DNA of 64,000 bases from positions 6,948,501 to 7,012,500 of the forward strand of contig NC_088311.1 in NCBI RefSeq assembly GCF_910592395.1, in the 5' to 3' direction. Source of the stretch: Lineus longissimus (Eukaryota > Nemertea > Pilidiophora > Heteronemertea > Lineidae). This document shows positions 48,661 to 61,060 of the stretch, in pieces. Every line of letters begins with the position of its first letter. Position 1 is the first letter of the stretch. The translations under genes and the position numbers were made by a program. The notes below the pieces were generated by a model. The model saw only the letters and a list, made by a program, of their open reading frames with translations. It searched no databases and was not told where the DNA came from.

Positions 48661-51453
48661 CCATTCTGAATAGTTATTTTACCAGCTCTGCTGACTTTCG
48701 TCAGCTGAGCAAAAAGAGACATACACACAACGTATTCAGAGTTCAGCATTAATTTTTTTTTGACCTGAAATTTAATTTTCGAGGATATCATATGTAAAAA
48801 CATTTTCCCAGACATGGGGGGACAATTTGGCCGTTCTGATGGCCGATCATGTGGATCATAACAACGGTGAACGAGGAGACTTAAGAACTGATGAACAACA
48901 CTGATAATTCGGCATGCAATTTATAGGTCAATGTCGTTGTTTATTGTCAGCCAGTTTAGGAAATAAATTTGTTTGATATAAGCTCATTTAGATTGAAAAC
49001 ACCCCGTCACTGGGATGTCAACCAGACTTCAAGCAACACTAAGTTTGTAGGACATCATTTGATCATATTTCAAATGATTTGGTCAGTCTTTTAAAACACA
49101 GCATGCACGATAGCACTTTTCAAAAAGCGAGTGATGGACAAGGTTCTGGATGATTCAAATGAAATCGTTTGATGCTTCTTTGAATTGAAAAATTGTAGTT
49201 TTATCAAAGTGTGATGTGATGGTCACATCCTCCCATAGCGGGCCCTTTGATTGTTTCTAAATCCCACAAAGTGTATTTGAGGAAAAGATACAAGGTTCTT
49301 CTGTGTGGGAGGATAGATGGCCATTGACATTTTCAACTGAAGAACACATTTTTATCAGTCAACTGCTCGGCAATTAGGATATACCTCCCGACTTCAAACT
49401 GGGAGAGGACTTACTGCGAGGCCATCTGGTGAAAAATGAAATCACCCGATAAAGCTACCACGAGTCGGTTTACAACAAAAAATGAAAACTTTAGTGATAC
49501 CACTGATTTGGATGTTTCCAGTGACAAACGTCAGATACAAAACAAACATTTTATTCTGTGATTGTTCAAAATTAATTCAGTATTTAAACTCGATCACCAA
49601 AAATGTTAACCTGTAAACTAAGATTTGAACACGACAATCGTATGTAAAAGTAAATTGTGTCACTATCCCTGAATTTAAAATATATCATCCTCGCTACGTC
49701 AAAAAGCAACCACGCCTAACCCGTCTGCCAAATTTTTGCCATAGTTAGTACATTGATGTTACTTTGAAGAACCAGTCAATTTTTTTCTCAATGGCCTGTT
49801 CATTACCTATGTAAATAGGCACCATGTAGGGATTTTTATTGATGCAATACATTTTCTTTCTTACCAAGTGACAATGTGTACCATGCAATTGCATTTTACC
49901 ATTTCTCGATAATTGATTTTTATCAAGGAGTTAAAAAGTAATAAACTCTTCATGAAAAGGAGATGAAAGGTGTGTTGTTTTACTTTATTTTGCATTGAAT
50001 TATGTTAGACATCTTATCATGTGCCTCAATAAATATTTGTGTCCTTGAGCAAGGCATCTAAACCTACATTGCTGCTGACCTACCTTGAGTATAAATGTTT
50101 GCTTATGTGCCCTGTGATTGCACATTAGGTTTGGTGCCTTACCCAAGGACACAGAGATGAAAGAGTGGTGTTACCAAGTGCCCACCTGTCCAATGAGCAC
50201 TGAACACGAAGGCTCTGATCACTTGAAAACCAAGAAGGCTCTGATCACTTGAAAAGTAAAGGGCATTTCAAGATATATCAAAACAAATGGAAAGAATGGT
50301 GCAAATTCTATGACTTTGTATTGTAAGCACAATTGAGCATGGCAATAAAGACCCTTAATCTTTGAGTAATTCTAATAATGAAATATCAGAAGAAACACCA
50401 TCAACGCTGACAAAGGTTTCAGCTCTTGGGTAGACTGCCAGCTGACTCAATTATGTGAGTAATAAAGGGAGTTGGCTCATTAAGCTGTTAAGATCCTAAT
50501 GGGTGGTTCGGAGAACAAAGTTTTAGACAAGTTCTCGCTGGTACATTATTAATCCTAACCACAACAAAAAATATTTATGTAATTCATGAGTAGAATTATC
50601 GGTAAAATGTGACCGGAGCTCATTTCGAGGCCAGAAGAATTTGGTGAAATTTTTCTCATCAATGTTCACTTCGTTATAGGAATAAGTGACAATGAATAAC
50701 TATTTTTATATTTGAGAGTTCTATGCTCATGTTTTTTCATATTTAAGAACTATATGGCCATGTTAAAGGTTACATACTCGAACACACTGCACGAGAATAT
50801 AACGTTGCATGAAAAGAAACACAGAAAAACTTCTAAGTTTTTGATGCATATCCTTGGAGAGGTACAACGAAACTCTCATTCCCTTAACCTTGCTGAAAAT
50901 CCAAAAGTAGTAGGTGTTACAAACTTTTAAGCCGCAGTGTTGGGGGTACGCATAGCGTAACATGAAAGCTTAGCCAGTACCCCTACTGGGCTGTAGGGAG
51001 TTATTTCAGGACAAAGGACAATCATTAGGACCCAGAAAGGGAGATAGAAAAGGAATTCTTGTTGCTTGGCGTGCTTGACCTAGGGTGGGTCACAGTGACT
51101 AAGAATAGGCAGGACCAAAGATAAGGATAACACAGGGATGATTGGTTAAATTTTCGCTTAATTTTCGAGGACTAAATCGGGACGGTTATTTTTAACACTC
51201 CTGAGAACTTTAAAAGGAACCACCCAGTCCTTTTGTTTAGTTTTAGAATTCTTTTCCTGCATTCCACGGAAGTTACTCTAAGAGGAGGATGCAACATTGA
51301 CTTCAAAGAGGAAGGATACCCATATCTTGTGACTTCTGACCATATCTTAGCATCTATTCGAAAGTGAACTTTACACAAGGGTTTTCATCACTTCAATAGA
51401 ACTTCTCGGCCTGTATCTTTTATATTCAACAATCAAAATTTTCAGTTTGAAGA
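48661..51453. other. Intergenic, upstream of SLC10-like gene 2
   Basis: No gene recognised. From 50035 to 50345 short motifs (tgtccttgagcaaggcatcta, gtgccttacccaaggacac, gcaataaagaccctta) resemble dispersed repeats common in animal genomes. A possible acceptor (caaaattttcag) ends at 51445, just before the start codon. Confidence 0.4.
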
Positions 51454-53697
51454 ATGTATTTTTCAAAGATGATTCTCACAACTCTGCTTTTGGGCTGTAT
51501 AGTCCAGGCTAATGCCCTAACACAGACCATAGAAAATCGAAATTCGACAGAGTGTGGACCGCATAGGTTAAGTCTGGAGGGCCTTACAGAGATTTCCATT
51601 CCTCACGGCAAAACAATTGAGGCCTCCTTTCGCTTAGACGTCTTTGCAGATAAAGGATGTTCGATTGAAATATTCAGCACCTACTCAGATGCCGTCAAAT
51701 TGGCTGTTCCTCAGCAAGACTTAACATTCGAGGAATCAATCGTGTTCTCAGCTCAATCTGGCGATTTCAAGTTTCTCATCTCGGGGGATGTTGTGGGCAT
51801 GTCAACGTTGATATATCGAGTGAAGTCTGCGCAGAATGAAGCATTATCGGGAGAGTTATCAAGTACCGTCAAAGTTGTCCGGCCAACAACGACACTTTTG
51901 ACTGCATTCACCTATTTTGTCGGGGTTATGGCAATCTTCAACATGTTCGTATTGGGATGCCGATCAAACCTAGTCAAGATGAGAGAGTTCATACCAAAGA
52001 ATAAGAGAGCTGTTGTCCTGGGAGTGTTCTGCCCGATGTTCTACCTGCCACTGGTAAGAAAGATATGAATTTACTCTCTTGATATTATAATTACTTTTCA
52101 TTCACAAGGTCAGCAAATATTCATTCAGAACAAACTAACCATTGAAACTGACTTGCTTGATTCATGATAATATAGAGTTCTTTAATCACAAGCAATCAGA
52201 ATCAGAATCTGCACTGTATCGATAATTTGAGACAACCTAAAGGAAACAAAAAATGGTCAATTTGAGTCAATTTGTTGAAAAGGATTTTATTTTGTCACTT
52301 CAGACAGCTATGTGCTTCATCCTTGGATTCACCTTTGGACTAGAAGGCAGCATCAATGCCTTCCTACCCATAGAATCTTTGATGCTGATCACCATAGCAG
52401 CGCTCCCTGGAGGCGGACTGGCCACACCATGGATCATACTGACCGGCGGGTGCACCGTCCTTGACTACACGAGCATGATGATTATCACACTTCTTTCATT
52501 AGGTGGGTATTAAAGTAATCTCCCTGCAAAGCAGTTTTTTGAACGTGAGACAGCTCATGCATATGTCATACTGGATGGTCTATGAAACCAAAGCAGAATA
52601 CAACACATCGGGTCTTACGTTCGATTAAAACGCCCCGGTGCAAATGAGCAATTTTAGTCGCTGCGACCTGTAATTATCACCACATGCAACATAAATCACT
52701 TGTTGGTAGTCATTTCAAGAATCAGTGATCACAGCTACCTGTGATCAATGTCAGACCCAGTGATTTTTGGTTTAGAGATCTTATAATTGCAGGTTGCAGC
52801 AACAAATAATTGCTCAACTGCACTCTGCTCCTGAACCCCTAAAAAGTCAGTCAAGACAGAGAATAACGAATAGGTGGTAATGAACCTGACTCAAAGATCG
52901 GATCCAAACTGCATTAAGCTATAATCTTACAATGATTTTCATCTCCTATTTCAGGTTCGACCCCACTCCTCTACTTCCTGCTCGGCCTGATCTGGCACCT
53001 GGACAATATCCCGTTCTTGCAATACCACGCGACCCGATTGGCTGTTTGGCAAGTCATCCTAATCGCTGCCTACACGATGGGACTCATTCTACGCTACTTC
53101 AACCTCAAAGGTGTCTGGAGGATGGTCAAGTTTTTCCTCTTTCCATTATCAGTTTGTTTTGTTTTGGCACTTTTGGCTTTCGGAATTTACACTAACGTGT
53201 ATATGTTCTTCATCCGCCGAGGTTGGCTGGCACTTTCGGCACTTCTGTTCCCGTGGGCGGCATATTTCTTTGGCTTACTGAGCGCCTTTGCCTTCAGGTT
53301 GCCACTGAATCAAATCAAAACCATCGCTATGAATTCCGGAGTCTGCCAGCCTGTTTTGGCTATGGCGATATTCCTCTGGGGTCTCCCTAATCCAGAGGCT
53401 GATCTAGGTCTCTACATGGCATTTATCGTCCTACTTGCATCCTATTTGCCACTGATCGTATTTTCGATCGTTAGCGTCAGCATGCGCTTCTGTTGTGGCA
53501 GAAAGACCAAGGAGGACACCGAGAAGTGTCTGCCTACTGAAAATGGCGACACCAATGGTCAAACTGGGAGTGACAACTGGGGGATGGGGGTGGAAGAGGG
53601 TACAAGCGAAAGTGAGGTTAACCTTGAGTTGCATTCCGAGGCAACGACGGCAGTAATCGAAGACAAAGATTCTGCAGAATACAAGGAAGACCTCTGA
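51454..53697 (+). CDS. SLC10-family carrier, paralogue 2
   Basis: Exons 51454-52053, 52304-52502 and 52955-53697 give 513 residues, with phase 0 and phase 1 introns as in the other two paralogues. A signal peptide (about residues 1-21) precedes a shorter ectodomain (to about 147) with one NST sequon. Helices begin at TTLLTAFTYFVGV, with the NMFVLGC signature. Other marks are ALPGGGLATPW, FPWAAYFFGLL, and IAMNSGVCQ ahead of LPNPEAD. The tail is acidic and Ser/Thr-rich. In the position of the NTCP/ASBT sodium-binding Glu it has Asn, and the conserved Gln of the second helix is Pro (FCPMFYLP). A poly(A) signal AATAAA lies at 53892-53897. Substrate unknown. Confidence 0.88.
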
Positions 53698-53891
53698 GCT
53701 GCACTGATAGAATGATAACATATCATACAGTGTAGCAATCTGCAGAAAAAAGCGGTAAAACTGTGTTTGGAAGTGGACAACAATTCCCAATGTAAGTCCA
53801 CAAAAAACTGTTTGGTTTTTTAAATCGATTGTTGCTGTTTGATGTGTATTTTAAAGCATTAGCAAGTTTTTGTATCATTGGATTTTTTAGA

Positions 53892-53897
53892 AATAAA
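53892..53897 (+). terminator. Poly(A) signal of SLC10-like gene 2
   Basis: AATAAA about 195 bases after the stop codon, inside tagaaataaagttcaac. Confidence 0.6.
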
Positions 53898-53929
53898 GTT
53901 CAACAATTTAAATTCAAAAGTTGTTATAT

Positions 53930-54020
53930 CATAGTTTTTTTGACACAGCGAACCTCTTTTAGTGGACACCTCTGTAACTTTTAGCAGGACACCCTCTACA
54001 TGATTAAACGACAATGTGGG
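53930..54020. repeat. Dispersed repeat fragment with gaacctc...ggacacc motifs
   Basis: The segment gcgaacctcttttagtggacacctctgtaac shares wording with the segment in intron 2 of the next gene (55905-55985). This suggests two fragments of one dispersed family; the cagtagaacctc end recalls pogo/Tigger-type termini. Confidence 0.4.
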
Positions 54021-54619
54021 GGTAATATTGCCAATAATTCCTCTCAAAATATTACGAAGTCTCCAAGCTAGGAATAGAACAAACCTGCTAAATAATATGA
54101 ACTTATGACCAAAGATTACTGGTGTTTTACAAAAGCAGTCAATCAAAGAGAAAATTAGCGTCTGAACAAAGGAAGCAAAACACACTCTCTCACAGGCCTA
54201 TTGCAAAGGGCCTAAAACAGGCCTAAACCCAATCTCACTCGTAGGAGCGATTTAAAAACTTAAGGACTAGTCATGAGAATGGATTATTTTAGCTGAGTGC
54301 TTAGTCGGAATTCACAATTGTTCAAGGATACAGGACAATATCTCAATATTGTGACTGTTTGCTTTCGAATTAAACAAGTTTCCACTTTGAATCACTTCTC
54401 CAACATATTCATATTCTGCGGCACATTTTCGAAACCGCACATATTCAAGTTAAACAAAGTTACATGTAAAATCAGAAGAGGACAATTCATCCTACAGCTC
54501 AGTAATCGATAAACGTTTGACTTATTCCAAGTTGAGTCCGAGGGACAACATTTGACAGCTGGATTTGAGGACGTTAGGCCAATTTGAACATTTTCTCTCT
54601 TGAAAACTTCAGAATTGAA

Positions 54620-57217
54620 ATGAAACAACCTGGAATTTCGAAATTTTGTCTTTTTACTTTGCCACTATGTGGGTTCCTTTCATTCGTGCCAGCAACAAAA
54701 GGAACACTAAATGACACTGACCTCTACATGCTGGTAGCAACACTACTAGAGGAGGAACACTTCAAAAATCCTGAATGGCCATCAGTGGAGAATTTCTCAG
54801 AGATAACAGTGGATCCTCAAGAATTGAAAATCGTGGAAGGTGAACTTAGGAATATTTCGATAAACTTCCAAGCAGATTTAAAAGATGAAGTTATTCTTGT
54901 AGCCAAGTCGAGAACAGAATATGTTGCAGCAGTTTTGCCTTACAATGGTTATGTCGAGGCTTTCATTTCATCAGACGTGTCAGAGGAGGGAACTAGAACA
55001 GGAAACATCAAGGCAACCGCTAGAACTAAATACAAGATATTGCCATCTGACAAAAGGACGCCAGGTATAAAACACAACAACAGTCTGAGGAATTACAAAA
55101 CGAAACAGAAAAACCTTTTCATTAACACAGAAATATCGAACAGCACCAAATTATACATTAAAGGACATATGTTGGGTCATTCAATTTTGGAGATCTACAT
55201 GTTTCACTATAACAGGACAGCCAGTGTTAAACAGTTTAAACTTTTGACATATCATGAGGAGCCCGTGGCAGTAATTCGGCCGCACTCAGATTTGGGGGAA
55301 ATGTTTAATGTCCTGATTACGATAATGGTCGGTATCAACATGTTCAGTGTCGGATGCCGTATGGAAACCAAGGCAGTGTGGAAGTATCTAAAGATGGAAG
55401 TCCATGGACTTGTCTTGGCATTGCTCTGCCAGTTCATTGTGATGCCAATGGTAAGATTTTGATCATTTATACCAAAATATTTAGTGATGATGTCCTGCTA
55501 TTAAACAAGAATATGGTGTTCATGTTTCAGTAGAGCCATCAATCATTCAATGTTTCGAAAAACTTCAGGATTTTCTATCGATTCGGTACAGACAGAACAT
55601 TGATCTTCTGAAACTTATAGTTTTCTGGGGCGATGCTTTACGCTGTATTCCTGGTATCAGATTTCTTGTTTAATCATTGATTTTGTAAAGAAAACCTTCA
55701 TTTTTATTTTTATACAGATTGCTTTCGGATGTTGTTGGCTTCTTGGTCCCCTGCACCATGGGTTTAAGATTGGGCTGTGGACAGTGGCAACGTTACCAGG
55801 GGGAGGCACCGGTACATTCTGGATCCAGAGTTGCGATGGAGACATGATACTTCATGCCACAACAATCCTGTTCACTGCATTCCTCACAATAGGTTAGTAA
55901 GAAATACAGTAGAACCTCCCTTTGTGGAGACCTCTCTATTAATGACACCCTCTCTATTAAGGACACTAGTTTTGGTCCAAAATTGGTTGTTTCCATTCAA
56001 TTTGACATATCTAATCAGGATACCTCTTAAGGTCAAATTCATGGTATCTTACATTTCTTAATGTAAGGAGGTAAAACACCCCTTCTGAGCCTTTTATGCG
56101 TAATGTAAAAAAGGATCTCCGCACAAGGTTTTTAAAGTACATGTACACATAAAATTTGACTGTCTCTTCTAAATTCTACAGCCTTGCTCTAAAAAAATTG
56201 TTTTTTTCAGTGATGACACCAATTTCCATATTCTGCTTCATAACGTTCTACCTTCACAAGACCTCCATGATCCCCTGCCTCATCCAGCAGGTGGCGATGT
56301 GGCAGGCCATCTCCGTCACTCTCTTAAGCACGGGTGCCGTGCTGCACCACTACTTCAAAGCCAAGACAATGAGCCTACACAAATTCATACTAATGCCGAT
56401 ACAATTTGTTTCAATGCTAGGCCTGATTGGGATGGGGATATACTGTAATTTTTACATGCTGAAGTACCCTTGGTCTATTGTGCAGGTCACAACTTTCATA
56501 CTACCATGGGCGGGGTATATTTTCAGTGGAATTACTGCTGCGATTTTTCAACAACCAAAAACTAAAATCAAGACAATTGCTATAAATACTGGTATGTGTC
56601 ATGCACTGTTTGCATTTGCTCTTCTGCAATGGTCACTCCCGCAGCCTTATGCGGATGAATCATCACACATCCCGCTCATGATGATGATCACGGCGCCCCT
56701 ACCTCTTATTCTCTACTCTCTGTATCTTACGATTTGTCCGGCACCAAAACGGAACAACACTGACAGTACAACAGAGCAAGATAGAAAGAAGTCAATCATC
56801 AATCAAACCAATCATGACAGCTCGGATAACGAAATACCTGATTTCATTCGTCATGCAAATTCACGAGACAACAGATCAAACGGTACAAGCACTTGTCAAT
56901 CGAATCAGAACCAGTATTGCTACATTTTCTTGCAAAAACTCAAAAATGTTTACCGTATTCTAAGCAGTCGTATTCCAGATGTGGATTCAATAAGAAAAGC
57001 TAAAAGACTGCGTGATGATTCTCGCAGAGGAAGCCTATACTCGATATCTTCGTGGAGGTACCACAGTGAGAGAATACCGATGCCAACCATTGTCGAGCAG
57101 GATGACGAAATGCCTCCTAGTTCCCCACACAATGAATCAAGCTGCGAAACATTTGAATTAGTAACTGTTTCTAACAATAACATCGCTATGAAGCAAGAAT
57201 TGGGGAAAAAGATGTAA
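54620..57217 (+). CDS. SLC10-family carrier, paralogue 3, with long cytosolic tail
   Basis: Exons 54620-55450, 55718-55892 and 56211-57217 give 670 residues, with phase 0 and phase 1 introns. A TTG-initiated frame begins at 54584, but the ATG at 54620 opens directly into a signal peptide (MKQPGISKFCLFTLPLCGF). The ectodomain (to about residue 225) has many N-glycosylation sequons. The carrier core starts at VLITIMVGINMFSVGC and continues with LLCQFIVMPM, TLPGGGTG with GDMILH, LPWAGYIFSG, and IAINTGMC ahead of PQPYADE. A tail of about 150 residues, rich in Ser, Asn and Arg, follows. It begins only 0.9 kb after the stop of paralogue 2. AATAAA at 57227-57232 lies ten bases after the stop, so the 3' UTR may be very short. 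Substrate unknown. Confidence 0.88.
55905..55990. repeat. Dispersed repeat fragment in intron 2 of SLC10-like gene 3
   Basis: tacagtagaacctccctttg followed by two near-identical ctctctattaa(t/g)gacac repeats. Related to 53930-54020. Confidence 0.45.
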
Positions 57218-57226
57218 TCTCTAGAA

Positions 57227-57232
57227 AATAAA
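57227..57232 (+). terminator. Poly(A) signal of SLC10-like gene 3
   Basis: AATAAA ten bases after the stop codon. Confidence 0.6.
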
Positions 57233-57340
57233 GAATTTTGAACTTAAAACAGAGCTTTTCAAAAGTCTTTTCAGTGCACTTGACTTGTACTGTAAACCTG
57301 AACATTTTGCACTCTGGCAAAACATGACTCTTATGGCTTA

Positions 57341-57912
57341 CCAGTTAAAACGTCCCCACTCCAAAACGTCCCCTTACCAAAACGTCCCCGGGTACGGGAA
57401 AACGTCCTCGGACCAAAACGTCCCCGCCTTCATTATAAATGGTTAAGGCCTATGCCTGTATGGCAAGTGTTCTGGATAGCTGGATAGTACTATAAAATAG
57501 GGGAAGGGAGTACACTCACTTATTGTGCGTAAGCACGTGGAAATAGGGTTCGGATAAAGAAGGAATCAACGAAGTGTGTACTGTAAATTCTAAATGCTAT
57601 CTGACTACTTTATTGAACAAGGAAGTTACATGGGTCACGTGGACCTGGGAATAATAATGAGATGGCGGCAAGGATCTAAGCTAATCAGAAGTATCAGGAT
57701 GGGCGGTCCCAGACAACGGACTATCAATGCAGGCTGTCCGCGACACTTATGGAATAATCCTCAGGATGGGCGCAACTTAAAAGCGAACAACTCAAGAAAT
57801 AGCCTACTTTGATGTCTCTTTATTATCAAGTGAAAGCGAGGACGTTTTTGACACGAGGACGTTTTGGTACCTTGAAAGCGAGGACGTTTTGGCATGGGGA
57901 CGTTTTCACTGG
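57341..57912. mobile_element. Foldback-like element with repeated AAAACGTCC subunits in its ends
   Basis: The left end starts CCAGTTAAAACGTCCCC and contains five AAAACGTCC copies to about 57425. The right end is the inverted counterpart (about 57830-57912), ending GGGGACGTTTTCACTGG. The 400-bp centre has no recognisable coding. Ends made of short direct repeats arranged as an inverted pair are typical of foldback-type elements. Confidence 0.65.
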
Positions 57913-59699
57913 ATACCCTCTTATGCCTTTCTACAATCCTAGAAGTCCAGGAGCAGGAAGCAAACTCAAGCATCACTTGAACAGGCTGGAACTTGCTATG
58001 GCGGTCATGGCAAATAGCACTTGACTGCACCATGACCAAAGAATTCCGTAGTCCATTCGAGTCGTAACCAACAAATAATCTTTTGCGGTCAACACAAACA
58101 GCATCCACCAATGGGAGGTAGCCCTTCAGAGCCAAAACAAACCTAAATATATGAGATGACTAAAGGAACGCGTGGTATGGTATGCGACCATGTGGCGTTT
58201 TGTTTACTGTTGGTTTGTCAAGGATCTCCAGGGCTTCCTCCGACTGGTGCATAGTATGCTACGTCATGACATGTAGGAGCATAGCCATTGGCTAGGGCCT
58301 AGAGCAAGGCCAAGGGTAGGCCCACAGTCTCTGTAGTGTATAGTCATAGTGTACGTTGTGATGATGACGTGTGTTACTCACTACTGTGTGATTGTGAATA
58401 AAATGTGACACCGACAATCTATGTGGAGCTGAAACTAAAAGGCACCATGGCCAATGCAGTGCATGCACAAATGGATTGGATGGGGTGGGAAGCGTCAAGG
58501 CGGAGATTGACAGAATTCGAAAAAGCGGAAGTGAAGTATGTAGGAGGATCGTAAACACTGTCAATTTCCACCAAATCCATAGAAATTTTGCTCATAAAAC
58601 CTGTGATTTTCTGAAAGCTCTAGAAAATATCTTTCAGATAAATGGCATGAATAATGTTCAAAATGAACTGGATAGGAGAAATACTCACCTTTTAAGGCCA
58701 AAAGCTGCTCTCTTTCTCGAGTGGCCTCCATACTTGTTTTGAAAGGACCGCACTAATCCTAAAACGAGAACAACTCATCAAGAAAATAATTCTTGTCATT
58801 GAAAAAAATTAAAAATATATAAATAGAAACATGATATGGAAATCATTTAAAAGATCTAATTTTTGAATTTATTGCGGAAAATATACATAATTTCAGCCAA
58901 TCAGTGAATCGCAAAATCAACAACTGGTTTAATTGTAAACTGTTACTCGGCAGATGTAACAGCCGATAGCACACCCGATGAAACGAATTGAAATGGGACT
59001 GTTACATCTCTTAATTGTCAAAAACCAGGAGAAAAGCTTGTAGAAGCCTAGCTTATTGATTGAATGAAATAAATTATGCTAGAGGAAGGCAAACAAATAC
59101 AGTACCACGGAGTGAAAGTGAATTTAGTCCTCCCTGGACTGGTTCTTTTATTCAAGCTTCCTGCCCTGGTTCTAGATCACCATCCAATAAAGGAGGTATT
59201 TTAAAAAGTTACCCCTGCCAGCGCTTATGTCTCAGACTATATCCTTTCATTGTTGGACCCGTGGGCGGACCAATTTCAGGAGCTGAAAGCAACTGATGAG
59301 GAAAGGCCTACTGCTGGATGATAATTTACTTGTCTCTCAAATGCAAATGGAATGTGACCTGATCTCCAACTTGTGTCAGTCTGCTTGTGCGGTGACTTAT
59401 CATCAGCCCAAGCCTTGAGTAGTCCTCTGTATTTGAGAGACGATTTTGAGAACACCCCTGTAGCAGAACAAAATGCGACATCTTTTTCTTTTTGTTTAAA
59501 AAAGCTATTGTTTCCCTGGCGACATAATTCCATCTCACTTTCGATCAAATACTTTCTCCTGGAGCGTAGCCATTCACTGTTTCTTCATCTCCATGCCACT
59601 TTAAATACAAGCTTTTGTGTCCATCTGGCTCCAAGATAGCCCCATGAAGGGCACGATTCTCCATGTGCTTCAAGGCTATGGCATGTTTTTTGTAGCAAA
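57913..59699. other. Non-coding stretch
   Basis: No gene recognised. agatgtaacag and ctgttacatct (about 58952-59012) form a small inverted repeat. Confidence 0.4.
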
Positions 59700-61060
59700 A
59701 TTCGATTTGAGCAACATTGCAATTAAAATTTGATTTTTGTGCCTATCTATTCGATTTTATTCAACTTTGTTCGATTCTTCCCTCAATCATTTGATTTTTT
59801 TGCATATTCATTCGATTTTTTTCAAACATTTATCAACAAAAAATACTGTTCTTGTTGTATATCAAATCAAACACTATAAATTCATAATCGAATATAACTT
59901 AGAAAAAATCAAAAGGTGAAAGAAATAGATCAAAATCAGATTCAAATATATCGCATTAACTGGTCAAAAAACGAAGCATTTTCGATTTTAATTACACCAA
60001 ATCTTTCAATTTAATCAAAGTATATTCAATTTCAGAATCAAATAAGAAGTATATACGATTTTGAAATCGAATACTCATTCGATTTAAATCGAATAGGTCA
60101 TTCGATTTAAAATCGAATAGACCATTCGATTTAAAATTGAATATGTCATTCGATTTTTGTAGATTTCTATTCGATTTTGATTGGTCAATCGTAGTCACGT
60201 GACAAACTAGCAACCAATTAGAATCGAATGGAATAGGAGCAGAATCGAATAGACCATTCGATTTAAAACCGAATAGGTCATTCGATTTTGTGTAGATTTC
60301 TATTCGATTTTGATTGGTCAATCATAGTCACGTGACAAACTAGCAACCAATTAGAATCGAATGGAATAGGAGCAGAATCGAATAGACCATTCGATTTAAA
60401 ACCGAATAGGTCATTCGATTTTGTTTAGATTTCTATTCGATTTTGATTGGTCAATCATAGTCACGTGACAAACTAGCAACCAATTAGAATCGAATGGAAT
60501 AGGAGCAGAATCGAATAGACCATTCGATTTAAAACCGAATAGGTCATTCGATTTTGTTTAGATTTCTATTCGATTTTGATTGGTCAATCATAGTCACGTG
60601 ACAAACTAGCAACCAATTAGAATCGAATGGAATAGGAGCAGAATCGAATGAGACCATTTGATTTAGAAATCGAATACTCATTCGATTTAAATCGAATAGG
60701 TCATTCGATTTAAATCAAATAGACCATTTGATTTTTAAATCGAATATTGCTTTTCATTTGATATGGAATCGAATGAACATTCATTCTTAAAATCAAATTA
60801 TCATTCAGTTTTTTGTAAGAACTATTTGATTATATCGAAATGTACTTTAATCTATATGACGAATTATGCGATTAATATTGAATAGGTGATTTGTAAGAAT
60901 CGAATGAGATTGTTTGATCTCGGTCTTGATATTTTAAACTCTTTCCAATACATTTTTGATAAAACAACCTATCATTCGATTCGATTGACAATTTATTTGA
61001 TATATTTTTCACTAAAGAAACTATTCATTCGATTTCTGACTGAAATATTGAATGAATCAG
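59700..61060. repeat. AATCGAAT/ATTCGATT-rich domain with a 133-bp tandem core
   Basis: The octamer aatcgaat and its complement occur dozens of times. Within it, from about 60130 to 60670, a 133-bp unit repeats four times (tagtcacgtgac at 60192, 60325, 60458 and 60591). Each unit holds gtcacgtgac, gattggtcaatc and ccaattagaatcgaatgg. Confidence 0.85.

Noticed and set aside
54584-54619. Extended N-terminus of SLC10-like gene 3 from 54584
   Set aside because: It begins with TTG; the ATG at 54620 leads directly into a signal peptide.
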